A stretch of 64,000 bases of DNA, from NCBI GenBank assembly GCA_900108205.1, contig FNUU01000001.1:730673-794672 (forward strand). The letters are read 5' to 3'. Below, one piece after another: positions 25,457-34,113 of this stretch. This DNA comes from Eubacterium ruminantium. GTDB lineage: Bacteria > Bacillota > Clostridia > Lachnospirales > Lachnospiraceae. Positions within the stretch are counted from its first letter, which is position 1. Every line of letters starts with the position of its first letter. Under the pieces are notes generated by a model. The model was not told the DNA's origin, made no database searches, and was given only the letters and a program-made list of their open reading frames with translations. The position numbers and the translations under genes are program-made.

Positions 25457-25485
25457 ATTATAGAGTAAATAATCTTTTTTGTAAA
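25457..25485 (-). promoter_or_regulatory. Promoter of the purM operon
   Basis: On the minus strand: TTTACA, 17-nt spacer, TATAAT. A second AGTTTACAAA lies 11 nt upstream of the one overlapping the -35 box (25480-25498), a direct repeat that could be an operator. The ~95-nt leader has a hairpin GGGTGT/ACACCC (25398-25423). No known purine riboswitch core was recognised. Confidence 0.75.
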
Positions 25486-25584
25486 CTATTTGTAAACTTT
25501 TTCTGAAACCACATTATTTTGTTGTTTATTGGTTTTTATCATGATAAAATTTATAAGGTAGCAGACATGTTTCGGATATTTTTT

Positions 25585-25614
25585 AACCGGTCCTTCATTT
25601 GGGACCATCGGGTT
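25585..25614 (+). promoter_or_regulatory. Leader hairpin before the sensor diguanylate cyclase
   Basis: AACC-GGTCC pairs with GGACC..GGTT; the hairpin ends only 1-2 nt before the GGGGGAGG ribosome binding site, so it could influence initiation at the TTG start. No c-di-GMP riboswitch core was seen. Confidence 0.4.
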
Positions 25615-25630
25615 TGGGGGAGGTATAAAA

Positions 25631-27940
25631 TTGAAATCAGACAGACCAACCATTGGTTTCTTTACATGTCATCTTGATAACAGCTACGCTTACGAAGTAT
25701 GTAAGGGCGTTATCTACGCTGCCCGTGAAGCAGATGTCAATCTTGTCATCTTTCCGGGCATGTTTTTAAATGCATCTTATAATGATCCCGTAAATGCAAA
25801 ATATGATTACCAGTATAATTCAATCTTTTATTATGCTGATCAACACACTTTAGATGCCCTTATTGTTTCCATGGGTTCCATCGGAAGTTTTCTTACGGTT
25901 GAAGATAACAAGGCATTTCTGGATCATTTTGACATTCCGATACTCACTCTTGAAACAGAGGTACCGGGATATCCTTGTCTATACACAGAAAGTGACACCG
26001 GCCTTCGTGAAGCCGTTGAACATATCATAAAAAGTCATCATAAGAAAAAGATAGGATTTGTAAGCGGACGTCTTGAAAACGATGATGCAAGACAGCGCTT
26101 TGAAATATACAAAAATGTTCTCGCCGAGAATTCCATTAAATATGACGAAAAGCTCATAGCCTATGGAAACTTTTCTGAATACTCGGAAGAGATAGTTACC
26201 AAGCTTCTGGAGGATAATCCCGATATAGAAGCAATTGTATTCGCAAATGATCAGATGGCCATAGGCGGTTATAAAGCCATCAACAAGAAGGGACTTGTGA
26301 TCGGTAAGGACATCCTTGTCACAGGTTTTGATAATTCCATCAATTCCCTTACCCTCTTCCCGCCTCTTACAACAGTAGACAATAATACGATGGATATCGG
26401 TTATAATTCCATTTATCAGGCTCTTGAGCTTCTTTCCACAGGGCACACCAGCAAAAATGTACTGCATTCAAATTACATTCCACGTAATTCCTGTCCTGCA
26501 GACCCTGTATCCGAGAAACGTTTTCTTGAGGATATAAACCGTACAATTCATTCAATGGACAGTATGACTCTCCTGAAAGCCTTCAAAGATTTCTTTATGA
26601 AGGAGCACCTCAATTCCTTCTATTCTGAGAAGCTCTTCATGAGTCTGGATCCATTTTTCTTAATGTTTGCAGATATAGCTTCCGGTAAAAAAGCTGATTA
26701 TACCTCGGACGATGTAGTTACTTCCGTAAATGAGCTTTATAATGATCCGATAATCGTTCATTACTTTACGCACATCCGTCTGACCAATGCCATAACAAAG
26801 CTTAACGACTGCCTTAAGCATCTGGATCTGGATGAAAAGATCAAGAACAAGCTTTCCGAACTTTTCACCATTGCAGTCATCCAGCTTTCAAACAATCTTG
26901 GCAGAAGCTGTATAGATACCGTAAATGAATATAAGGCTCATATCTGGAATTCTGAAAATATCACAAAGGACACTCTTATTGCCAAAGGCAACAAAAACCA
27001 GTGTTTCAGGCTGATCCTTGACAAGCTTAATCAATGCGGTTTCAAGAGCTCGTATATTTACCTGTATAATTCAGAGCCTGTCAGAATGCTTCCGGACGGT
27101 TTCTGGACAACACCGGATAACCTTGTGCTTGAAGCTTATTCAAAATACGGCAGAATATATACCTATGGCAGCAGCAACATCATTTCCAAAAGCAAGCTGT
27201 TCCTGAATGAATATACAGATGACAACACACGTTCAACTCTTGTAATAACACCGATTTATACAAATGATGAGCAGCACGGCCTTTTCATATGCGAAGCGGA
27301 TCTGGATACATTTTCAAGCGTATATTCCAGCTGTCTCCAGCTCGGAACGGCTCTGAAGTTCATCTCTCTTACGGATGATCAATATACCATCCGCAGCAGA
27401 CTTGAAGCTACCATGAATGAGATAAATATTAAAAATGATATGCTGAACAACCTCTCCACCAAGGATGAGCTTACCGGGCTGCTGAACCGCAGAGGTTTCT
27501 TCGAAATGGCTGAGGGCATGCTTGCAAATCCATATCATTCCGGACTCAGCGCATTGATTGCCTTCATAGACATGAATAACCTGAAGCAGGTAAATGATAT
27601 TTACGGACATAAGGAGGGCGACTACTCCCTCAAGAGCATCGCTTCCACTCTGATAAAGTGTTTCCCGGAGAAATCCGTGATAGCCAGAATCGGCGGCGAT
27701 GAATTTATTGTTTTCTCTATGGATACAGATGAGATGTCGGTCGATCATATCAAGAACCTTCTGGATGAAAGCAGTCTTCATGTCAACAGCACAAGCGGAA
27801 AGCCTTACTATATAGAATTCAGTTATGGTTTCAACGTCTTCACCTGCACTTCAGGAATGAAGCTGGACGGGCTGATGATGGCCGCAGATAAAGAATTGTA
27901 TGAAAACAAAAAGAAAAAGAGAAAAAATGTAAACAAATAG
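25631..27940 (+). CDS. Cytoplasmic diguanylate cyclase with LacI-type periplasmic-binding-like sensor domain
   Basis: 769 residues from a TTG start with GGGGGAGG upstream. Residues ~1-285 resemble the sugar-binding core of LacI/GalR regulators (PTIGFFTCHLDNSYAYEV, KKKIGFVSGRLENDDARQRF, IEAIVFANDQMAIGGYKAI) but no helix-turn-helix precedes it. A helical stretch and a GAF-like region (~430-590) follow, then GGDEF (~615-769) with DELTGLLNRRGF and the intact active site RIGGDEF. The inhibitory RxxD site is not apparent. No signal peptide or membrane helix, so it likely links a cytoplasmic small molecule, perhaps a sugar, to c-di-GMP production. Monocistronic on the opposite strand to its neighbours. 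Confidence 0.88.
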   Translation: MKSDRPTIGFFTCHLDNSYAYEVCKGVIYAAREADVNLVIFPGMFLNASYNDPVNAKYDYQYNSIFYYADQHTLDALIVSMGSIGSFLTVEDNKAFLDHFDIPILTLETEVPGYPCLYTESDTGLREAVEHIIKSHHKKKIGFVSGRLENDDARQRFEIYKNVLAENSIKYDEKLIAYGNFSEYSEEIVTKLLEDNPDIEAIVFANDQMAIGGYKAINKKGLVIGKDILVTGFDNSINSLTLFPPLTTVDNNTMDIGYNSIYQALELLSTGHTSKNVLHSNYIPRNSCPADPVSEKRFLEDINRTIHSMDSMTLLKAFKDFFMKEHLNSFYSEKLFMSLDPFFLMFADIASGKKADYTSDDVVTSVNELYNDPIIVHYFTHIRLTNAITKLNDCLKHLDLDEKIKNKLSELFTIAVIQLSNNLGRSCIDTVNEYKAHIWNSENITKDTLIAKGNKNQCFRLILDKLNQCGFKSSYIYLYNSEPVRMLPDGFWTTPDNLVLEAYSKYGRIYTYGSSNIISKSKLFLNEYTDDNTRSTLVITPIYTNDEQHGLFICEADLDTFSSVYSSCLQLGTALKFISLTDDQYTIRSRLEATMNEINIKNDMLNNLSTKDELTGLLNRRGFFEMAEGMLANPYHSGLSALIAFIDMNNLKQVNDIYGHKEGDYSLKSIASTLIKCFPEKSVIARIGGDEFIVFSMDTDEMSVDHIKNLLDESSLHVNSTSGKPYYIEFSYGFNVFTCTSGMKLDGLMMAADKELYENKKKKRKNVNK

Positions 27941-27971
27941 TCATAAATATAAATACCGTCATTATCATAAT

Positions 27972-28039
27972 AAAACCACGTATATATACCTCTCGGACTC
28001 ATTTAACAAATGAACCGTAAGGTATATATACGTGGTTTT
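27972..28039. terminator. Strong bidirectional terminator hairpin
   Basis: A 19-bp perfect stem (AAAACCACGTATATATACC with its complement at 28021-28039), a ~30-nt loop holding a small TCATTT-AAC-AAATGA hairpin, and T runs on both strands. It ends the plus-strand cyclase gene and insulates metF. The 124 nt from 28040 to 28163 holds nothing recognisable. Confidence 0.88.
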
Positions 28040-28163
28040 TACTTCTCATATATTCTTCTTTTCAAAGAATCATATCGGCCAAGTTCTTCCGAGCCCCTGG
28101 TATTGTTACCGAGTTTATCGATAGGACATATAACGATATGACATATATCGCCGCAAACCTCAA

Positions 28164-29015
28164 TTACACAATCGCTTCATAGATCCTTCTGGTAACATCA
28201 CTCTTATTCATACAGTAAATATGGATACCATCCACACCATTCTGAATAAGATCTTCCGTCTGCTTTATGGCATATTCTATGCCTGCTTCTCTCATCGAAA
28301 TCGGATCTTCACTGTATTTTGCGATAATATTGCTGAGCGATGTCGGAATAGATGAACCCGAAAGCGAAACGCTTGTTCCAAGCTGTTTTGCAGCTGTGAT
28401 AGGCATAATTCCGGCATGAACCGGGACATTAACACCACTACTGTGCAGCTTATCAAGGAAATCATAAAACTTCGCATTGTCAAAAAACATCTGAGTAATA
28501 AGTTCATTTGCGCCCATTTCAACTTTATATTTCAGATATTTAATATCATCTTCAACTGTCTGAGCCTCCGGATGCTTCTCCGGATAGCAGGCTGCGGCAA
28601 TCTTAAAATCACCCTCTTCACGTATCACTTTAATGATATCGGAAGCATATTTATAATGTCTTGCCGCAAAATCTTCGTCTGACATATCTCTTGGCTTATC
28701 ACCACGCAGAGCGAGTATTCTGTTTACATTTTTCTTTTTAAACTCCTGAAGCATATCCTGAAGCTTTTCAGGATTAACTCCCACGGCGGTAACATGTGCA
28801 AGAGCTTTAACATCACATATATTTTCTATATACGTTGCAATCTGGGCAGTCTTTTTACTGTTACTGCCCCCCGCGCCATAGGTTACACTGATGAAATCCG
28901 GGCCGATAAGCTTAAGCTCATCCAGTGTTTTATAGATTTCATACATATCCTCATTTCTCTTGGGAGGGAACACCTCACAGGAGAATTCTATCTGTTTTCC
29001 GTTCTTCTCAATCAT
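28164..29015 (-). CDS. metF: Methylenetetrahydrofolate reductase
   Basis: 283 residues, typical of bacterial MetF. EFSCEVFPPKRNEDMYEIY, FISVTYGAGGSN and ITQMFFDNAKFYDF are family motifs for the FAD-binding barrel. It reduces 5,10-methylene-THF to 5-methyl-THF for methionine synthesis or one-carbon metabolism. No S-box or other riboswitch is seen upstream, where only repeat copy F lies. Confidence 0.95.
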   Translation of the reverse strand: MIEKNGKQIEFSCEVFPPKRNEDMYEIYKTLDELKLIGPDFISVTYGAGGSNSKKTAQIATYIENICDVKALAHVTAVGVNPEKLQDMLQEFKKKNVNRILALRGDKPRDMSDEDFAARHYKYASDIIKVIREEGDFKIAAACYPEKHPEAQTVEDDIKYLKYKVEMGANELITQMFFDNAKFYDFLDKLHSSGVNVPVHAGIMPITAAKQLGTSVSLSGSSIPTSLSNIIAKYSEDPISMREAGIEYAIKQTEDLIQNGVDGIHIYCMNKSDVTRRIYEAIV

Positions 29016-29045
29016 ATTTTATCCCTTCTCTAACCGGTATATCTT

Positions 29046-29125
29046 GTTATATCGATTTCCACACAACTATCCCAGATATCCTGCCTGTTTTTCTGAACAG
29101 TCCAGTTCTAAAAGCCTCGGAATAG
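29046..29125 (-). repeat. Dispersed ~80-bp repeat, copy F, inverted
   Basis: On the minus strand it begins CTATTCCGAGGCTTTT and aligns along the whole element (CAGAAAAACAGGCAGG, then GTGGAAATCGATATAA). It fills the 119-nt gap between metF and the thioesterase gene, ending 20 nt upstream of metF's ribosome binding region. Confidence 0.75.
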
Positions 29126-29134
29126 TTTAATTTA

Positions 29135-29569
29135 TTAAACCGCCTCTTCATCCTGATGAATGATCATTCCCTCCATCATTTTATATATATCAAGAAAAGC
29201 CTTCTTCATATTCATAGGCCTGAAGGAGCTGTCTACAAATGCATGACTTGATTCGCCCTCACATCTGATTTCATTGGTTTTTGCGTCTCTTATCTCATAG
29301 GACAGCGAGAACCTTACAGGCGTGAGTCTTGTTATATTCGGTATTATCACGATCTCATCACCATAATGAACTGCATATCTGAATCTGCAGCTTATATCCA
29401 GAACCGGTATAATGATACCCTTTTCTTCCATAAGACTGTAATTCAGACCAAACTGTTCCATAAGATCAAGCCTGGCCTCTTCCATAAATCTTGCATAGTT
29501 TGAATGATGTACCACCTGCATCTGATCTGTTTCATAATAATTAATTTTTCTGATATATGGCTTAAACAT
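29135..29569 (-). CDS. Acyl-CoA thioesterase, hot-dog fold (YbgC/4HBT type)
   Basis: 144 residues. RKINYYETDQMQVVHHSNYARFMEEARLD is the YbgC/4-hydroxybenzoyl-CoA thioesterase signature; Asp in YETDQMQVVHH is the likely catalytic residue. It hydrolyses an acyl-CoA of unknown chain length in the cytoplasm. It overlaps the upstream coiled-coil gene by 8 nt. Confidence 0.9.
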   Translation of the reverse strand: MFKPYIRKINYYETDQMQVVHHSNYARFMEEARLDLMEQFGLNYSLMEEKGIIIPVLDISCRFRYAVHYGDEIVIIPNITRLTPVRFSLSYEIRDAKTNEIRCEGESSHAFVDSSFRPMNMKKAFLDIYKMMEGMIIHQDEEAV

Positions 29570-30377
29570 TTTTATTTACCTTCTTTGCCTTTATCTTTCT
29601 GATATCATCAGTCTCTGCTTTCTTAACCTTGATCTTAACCTGAGTTCTGTCAGGATTGATAACCGGTTTTTCCTTTTCCTCTTCTTTAAATGCAGTATCC
29701 TCATCGAAATTAATACGAAGCTGAGTCAATGCCTCCTCTTCCCTTGCCTTCTCCTTGGCCTTTTCAACATATATTTCATTTGAAAGAAGCTGACTAAGTT
29801 CAAGGATCTGGCTGTACCTGTCATTTTTACTCAGCTCACTGAGATTATTCATAAGTTCATTCTTGTTAGAAGAAATATTGCTTATCTTCTGCTTCAGTGT
29901 ATGGATCACCTTCTCATATTCAAGCTGTATGATCTCGTAAGCATTATTTATAAGATGGTCAACCTCTGTCAGCATTTCATCCGTATAGATAAGCGATGCA
30001 GCATAAATGTCATTTGCAGTCCTGAGAGCTTCCTTATCATCTTTGGTAAGATCCGAAACCTTAAACGGAAGCACCTCATCCTTTCTCCTCTTGGAAACCC
30101 TGATCCTGCTGGCATTTCTTTCCGCCTCATAAATGATATTCTCAGCTTCCTTTTCAGCATCAGTGATTATCTTTGCGCGCTTATCAGTTATCTCTCTGTA
30201 TACATTTATCTCTGTTCTGAGTATACTGTCCAGATTTTCCAGCTTTTCTATAAATTCATCTTTATTTATAACTACCTTACCCTGAGACAAAGGCATGTTC
30301 TGAGCTTCACTTACATCATGAATAAGTTCCTCAATCAGTTTTTCCGCCCTGCCTTCTTCTTTTTTTCTGTTTATCAT
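29562..30377 (-). CDS. Coiled-coil cytoplasmic protein, DivIVA / V-ATPase subunit H-like
   Basis: 271 residues, almost entirely charged helix. Residues ~50-100 (KRAKIITDAEKEAENIIYEAERNASRIRVSKRR) look like the DivIVA or ATPase stalk type of coiled coil, and ~150-230 form a second coiled coil. The C-terminus is Lys-rich (KIKVKKAETDDIRKIKAKK). No catalytic motif. It may have a scaffold role in cell division or the envelope, given the nearby dcw cluster, but I do not recognise a specific function. Translationally coupled to the thioesterase. Confidence 0.7.
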   Translation of the reverse strand: MINRKKEEGRAEKLIEELIHDVSEAQNMPLSQGKVVINKDEFIEKLENLDSILRTEINVYREITDKRAKIITDAEKEAENIIYEAERNASRIRVSKRRKDEVLPFKVSDLTKDDKEALRTANDIYAASLIYTDEMLTEVDHLINNAYEIIQLEYEKVIHTLKQKISNISSNKNELMNNLSELSKNDRYSQILELSQLLSNEIYVEKAKEKAREEEALTQLRINFDEDTAFKEEEKEKPVINPDRTQVKIKVKKAETDDIRKIKAKKVNKNV

Positions 30378-30429
30378 CTTTCCTCCGTAATAATATGACC
30401 ATCATTTTTTCATGGTATTATCCTGCCGC

Positions 30430-31188
30430 TTACATATACTTTCTGATTCCATAAAATGTATATGTCGCCATATGAAGCAATCTCTTCCATACAGGTAATC
30501 CTGCATTCTTATACACCCTGTAAGTCATAAGCGCAGAATTAAGCTTCTTTCCCGATCTGCTTGCTCTGTAGGAACGGTAATCCAGCAGAGGTTCATTTAT
30601 TCCATAAGCTATACCGCCGTCACGCAGAATCTCCAGCCAGCAAAGGTAATCCTCATGCAGCTTTCCGCTTTTCATCGGATAATCTGCAGCTACACTCCTT
30701 GGCAGGAGCACAGAAGAACAGCTTATAAAATTACTGAGAAGAAGTTTCTTATATGTAACCTTTTCAGGAGCATCTATAACCTTCCTCGTACGTCTGCCGT
30801 CTTCACTGCAGAGTCTTCTCGCAGTAAAGCATAGTCTGATGTCCCTTCCTTTTTCGTCTGTCTTTTTATCTTCCATGATCTGAAGCTGCTTATCCAGTTT
30901 TCCGTATTCCCACCAGTCGTCCGCATCAAGAAATGCAATATATTCACCCATAGCCTCTTTGGTGCCCAGATTTCTGGCTCTGGCAACATCCAGCTTTTCT
31001 TCCGCCGAAACAACCCGGAACCCTTCAACATGAGAAAGTCCAAAATGTTCAGTATCAAAAGACTTTGATGCATCAACCAGTATTATTTCATATCTATACT
31101 TTTTTGAAGCTACCGAATTAACGGCCTTTCTGATGGTATCCACATTATTATAATAAGGAATGACCACACTGACTTTTATATCATCCAT
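30430..31188 (-). CDS. Family 2 glycosyltransferase
   Basis: About 252 residues from ATG 31188 (MDDIKVSVVIPYYN). The GT-A fold is shown by the N-terminal VSVVIPYYNN, ARARNLGTKEAMGEYIAFLDADDWW (the DAD metal site) and HEDYLCWLEILRDG. It transfers a sugar from a nucleotide donor, probably to a cell-wall or surface polysaccharide. The frame stays open upstream to a TTG at 31296, adding 36 residues that look non-family, and no start has a strong ribosome binding site; the start is therefore uncertain. Confidence 0.85.
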   Translation of the reverse strand: MDDIKVSVVIPYYNNVDTIRKAVNSVASKKYRYEIILVDASKSFDTEHFGLSHVEGFRVVSAEEKLDVARARNLGTKEAMGEYIAFLDADDWWEYGKLDKQLQIMEDKKTDEKGRDIRLCFTARRLCSEDGRRTRKVIDAPEKVTYKKLLLSNFISCSSVLLPRSVAADYPMKSGKLHEDYLCWLEILRDGGIAYGINEPLLDYRSYRASRSGKKLNSALMTYRVYKNAGLPVWKRLLHMATYTFYGIRKYM

Positions 31189-31363
31189 TATAAGCATCCA
31201 ATCTGATATATCTTCTATGCCGGCCCGGACCATTTTATCCGAAAATACAAACACGGAAATGATTATAACATCATGAGGAATATAATTAAACCCCAATACA
31301 ATAAAATATTTCTAAATTTTTTTTAAACTATGCAGATGCCGAATTCCCGGGTCCATCATCTCG

Positions 31364-31439
31364 CGAGGCTTTTGGTGCTGTGCTATTCAGGAAAACAGGC
31401 AAGTTATTTGGTGTAGTTATTTAGAAATCGCTATACTAG
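31364..31439 (+). repeat. Dispersed ~80-bp repeat, copy G
   Basis: Begins CGAGGCTTTTGGTGC within a CTCGCGAG palindrome instead of CTATTCC and ends CGCTATACTAG. More than 95 percent identical to copy C over the shared part. Directly followed by the short hairpin GTGAC-TCC-GTCAC. It lies between the ftsZ terminator and the glycosyltransferase. Confidence 0.88.
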
Positions 31440-31491
31440 TGACTCCGTCACCTGTGGCAGTTGCTTGGCTCATTATCTACACAAGAAAACA

Positions 31492-31514
31492 GGCGAGAGC
31501 AAAACGCTCTCGCC
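31492..31514 (-). terminator. Terminator of ftsZ
   Basis: A 9-bp perfect stem GGCGAGAGC/GCTCTCGCC with a 5-nt loop, then TGTTTTCTTG on the minus strand, 19 nt after the ftsZ stop. Confidence 0.8.
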
Positions 31515-31532
31515 CGAAATAGTTAAATTATA

Positions 31533-32825
31533 TTAGCCTCTCTTAAGGAAATCCGGAATCTTAATAGACTGTGTATTACCGCTCTTAAGTGGTGTAGGCT
31601 TCTTCTCAGGAGCAGCACTTGTTGTCTGCTGAGTCTGAGTAACTGTACTTGAAGGCTTAACCGGCTGTGCCTGAATATTAGAAGGCTGTGACGAAAATGC
31701 CGGTGTTGACTGAACAGGCTGTGCTGCAGGCTTATGCTGAATATTAAGCGGAACAGGCTGTGCCCCTGCCTTTGGCTTATTGCTGAATACAGGATTGCTG
31801 ATAGTCTTCGGCTCATTTGCAAATGAAGAAGATACCTTATTTACAGGCGCACTGATCTTCACGCCGCTCTTGCTTCCGGCTTCAAGTCCTGTTGCAATGA
31901 TAGTAATACTTACATCATCTCCTACAACATCATTATCTACGGTACCAAAGATGATATTTGCTTCATCACCGGCAACCTCTGTAAGGTAATTGATTGCATC
32001 ATATGCTTCAATAAGTCCGACATTACCTGAGATATTAACGATAATATCTGAAGCGCCGTTAACATTTGTCTCAAGAAGCGGAGATTCCATAGCTGTCTTG
32101 ATAGCATCAACAGCCTTATTATCACCACTGCCCTTACCAATACCGATGTGTGCGATACCCTTATCTCTCATTACTGTCTGGATATCAGCAAAGTCGAGGT
32201 TGATAAGACCCGGCTTATTGATAAGATCCGTCACACCCTGAACGCCCTGCTGAAGAACCTCATCTGCCTTCTTAAGAGCTTCCGGAATGCTTGTTCTCTT
32301 ATCACAGATCTGAAGGAGCTTGTCATTTGGGATAACAATAAGTGTATCCACATTCTCACGAAGCTTTGCAATACCATTCATTGCATTGTTCATTCTTGGC
32401 TTTCCTTCAAATGTAAATGGCTTTGTTACAACACCCACGGTAAGTATTCCGAGATTACGAGCGATCTCAGCCACAACCGGTGCAGCACCTGTACCGGTTC
32501 CTCCACCCATACCACAGGTTACGAATACCATATCGGCATCCTTTATAATATCATTTATCTCTTCTCTATTCTCTTCAACTGCACTTGCTCCAACTTCAGG
32601 CTTTGCACCTGCACCAAGACCCTTTGTCAGCTTCTCGCCTATCTGAATCTTTGTTGTAGCTCTGCTGAGCGAAAGTGCCTGCTTATCTGTATTGATAGCA
32701 ATAAGCTCAACTCCCTCAACATTCTCATCGATCATTCTGTTAACAGCATTGTTTCCGGCACCACCTACTCCAATCACAAGTATTCTTGCTGGTGTTTTTT
32801 CATCGTTGGATTTTATCTCGAGCAA
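31533..32825 (-). CDS. ftsZ: Cell division GTPase FtsZ
   Basis: 430 residues. The tubulin signature [10 protein letters not shown], the T7 loop region ([10 protein letters not shown]) and the first GTP-binding [13 protein letters not shown] are all present. The linker after ~325 is Gln/Pro/Ser-rich, and the C-terminal peptide [10 protein letters not shown] is the conserved partner-binding tail (SepF, FtsA, EzrA). The start is a TTG with AAGGAGG 8 nt upstream. It has its own promoter (32970-32998) although it lies at the end of the dcw cluster. Confidence 0.98.
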   Translation of the reverse strand: MLEIKSNDEKTPARILVIGVGGAGNNAVNRMIDENVEGVELIAINTDKQALSLSRATTKIQIGEKLTKGLGAGAKPEVGASAVEENREEINDIIKDADMVFVTCGMGGGTGTGAAPVVAEIARNLGILTVGVVTKPFTFEGKPRMNNAMNGIAKLRENVDTLIVIPNDKLLQICDKRTSIPEALKKADEVLQQGVQGVTDLINKPGLINLDFADIQTVMRDKGIAHIGIGKGSGDNKAVDAIKTAMESPLLETNVNGASDIIVNISGNVGLIEAYDAINYLTEVAGDEANIIFGTVDNDVVGDDVSITIIATGLEAGSKSGVKISAPVNKVSSSFANEPKTISNPVFSNKPKAGAQPVPLNIQHKPAAQPVQSTPAFSSQPSNIQAQPVKPSSTVTQTQQTTSAAPEKKPTPLKSGNTQSIKIPDFLKRG

Positions 32826-32969
32826 GGTTTTGTCCTCCTTAATAAATTTTACTCTCTATATTTATATCATGAGCAACCAACTCATGACCCCTAAAACCCC
32901 TGAGATTTTAAGGTAGATTATGTTAGCTGTAATAATAAAACCATACCGGTTTTAAGCACACTACATAAT

Positions 32970-32998
32970 ATAATAAACTTTTTTTTGTAAATAATCAA
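32970..32998 (-). promoter_or_regulatory. Promoter of ftsZ
   Basis: Minus strand TTGATT, 17-nt spacer, TATTAT, about 145 nt upstream of the ftsZ start. The leader has a hairpin TCATGAG/CTCATGA (32867-32887). The rest of the 202-nt gap is AT-rich. Confidence 0.6.
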
Positions 32999-33027
32999 CT
33001 AAAATAACATTTAATTTTCTTTAAGCT

Positions 33028-34113
33028 TTATTCATATGACTCTCCACTTTCATATGAATCATCGTAATCAGAATCGTCATAATCATCCGATTCTTCATCA
33101 TAGTCCGAATCGTCATAGTCATCCGATTCTTCATCATAGCCGGAATCGTCATAGTCATCCGATTCCTCATCATAGCCGGAATCGTCATAATCATCCGATT
33201 CTTCATCATAGTCTGAATCGTCATAATCATCCGATCCTTCATCATAGTCCGAATCGTCATAATCATCCGATCCTTCATCATAGCCCGAATCATCACTTTC
33301 ATCCGATTCTTCGCTGCTCTCTGAATCCTTCCCTTCAGACGACTTATCGTCCTTCTTATCCTTCTTGTTCTTCTCAGCCTCCTTCTTCTTTGCCTCTGCC
33401 TCAAGCATTTCTCTTGTCTTGAAGCTTACCACTCCATCATTCGAAGAATAATCCTTCATATAAAGCACTCCGGCCTTTCCTTCCAGCTTACTCAGAATAC
33501 TCTTAAGATTCATAAGCTGAATAGCCAGGTTTTTTCCGTCTCCGGATTCTATATCAATCTTTCCACAATGAAGTACGATTTCATTTTCAGGAGTAAATGT
33601 TATACCATCCACATCGATCTGATATTTCTCCTTAAGTTGTGTTACGGTCAGTATGTAATTGAATTTCTCCTCATCCTTTATCGGAAGCTTCTTACCCATT
33701 TCCCAGCTTTCAAAAACCAATCCGTCTATATAAGGAACTCCTTCCTTTCTGTCTCCGGAAGCTTCCAAAATTATACCGTCTTTATCAAAATATATAAATC
33801 TTTCCATATATTCGATGCATCCGGATATCTTCTTTTCATATACAGTAACATTTACTTCTCCCTTTTTTGCAAATTCTATATCCAGCTTTGCTACAAAAGG
33901 TATACCCTTAATAGGTTTCATTTTATTTCTCCAATAGAGGAGAATAGTATTATTCATATACGCATAATCCCTTACCGCTTCTCTTACCTGATCCGGTGAA
34001 GAGTATTCGCAGCCGGTGACATTTATGGCTTTAAGCTTATAAGTACTGATATATATGACACAGCCGCCAAGTATTACCAATATTATAAGAAATACTATCA
34101 GAAGTTTTTTCAT
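33028..34113 (-). CDS. ftsQ: Divisome protein FtsQ/DivIB with long acidic repeat tail
   Basis: 361 residues. A short cytoplasmic start, one membrane helix (about 5-27), a POTRA domain (about 28-95; LKAINVTGCEYSSPDQVREAV) and the FtsQ beta domain (to about 235). The tail (about 236-361) starts Lys-rich, then is nearly all Asp, Glu, Ser and Tyr, with six 12-residue repeats S(D/G)YDE(E/G)SDDYDD. The tail would lie outside the membrane. POTRA/beta parts anchor the FtsQ-FtsL-FtsB-type complex. Starts directly after the ftsW stop with AAGGAGG upstream; murG, usual between ftsW and ftsQ, is absent. Confidence 0.92.
   Translation of the reverse strand: MKKLLIVFLIILVILGGCVIYISTYKLKAINVTGCEYSSPDQVREAVRDYAYMNNTILLYWRNKMKPIKGIPFVAKLDIEFAKKGEVNVTVYEKKISGCIEYMERFIYFDKDGIILEASGDRKEGVPYIDGLVFESWEMGKKLPIKDEEKFNYILTVTQLKEKYQIDVDGITFTPENEIVLHCGKIDIESGDGKNLAIQLMNLKSILSKLEGKAGVLYMKDYSSNDGVVSFKTREMLEAEAKKKEAEKNKKDKKDDKSSEGKDSESSEESDESDDSGYDEGSDDYDDSDYDEGSDDYDDSDYDEESDDYDDSGYDEESDDYDDSGYDEESDDYDDSDYDEESDDYDDSDYDDSYESGESYE
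33073..33288 (-). repeat. 36-bp in-frame tandem repeat in the ftsQ tail, six copies
   Basis: Six consecutive 36-bp units encode S(D/G)YDE(E/G)SDDYDD. Differences between units are mostly single-base, consistent with recent unequal exchange or slippage. Both other frames also stay open here, which produces spurious reading frames on both strands. Confidence 0.9.

Noticed and set aside
29016..29134. SAM riboswitch upstream of metF
   Set aside because: The gap is too short and is occupied by repeat copy F.
33036..33422. Plus-strand frame rich in His, Asn and Pro opposite the ftsQ tail
   Set aside because: It is the complement of the acidic repeat region; its repetition mirrors that of ftsQ and it has no ribosome binding site.
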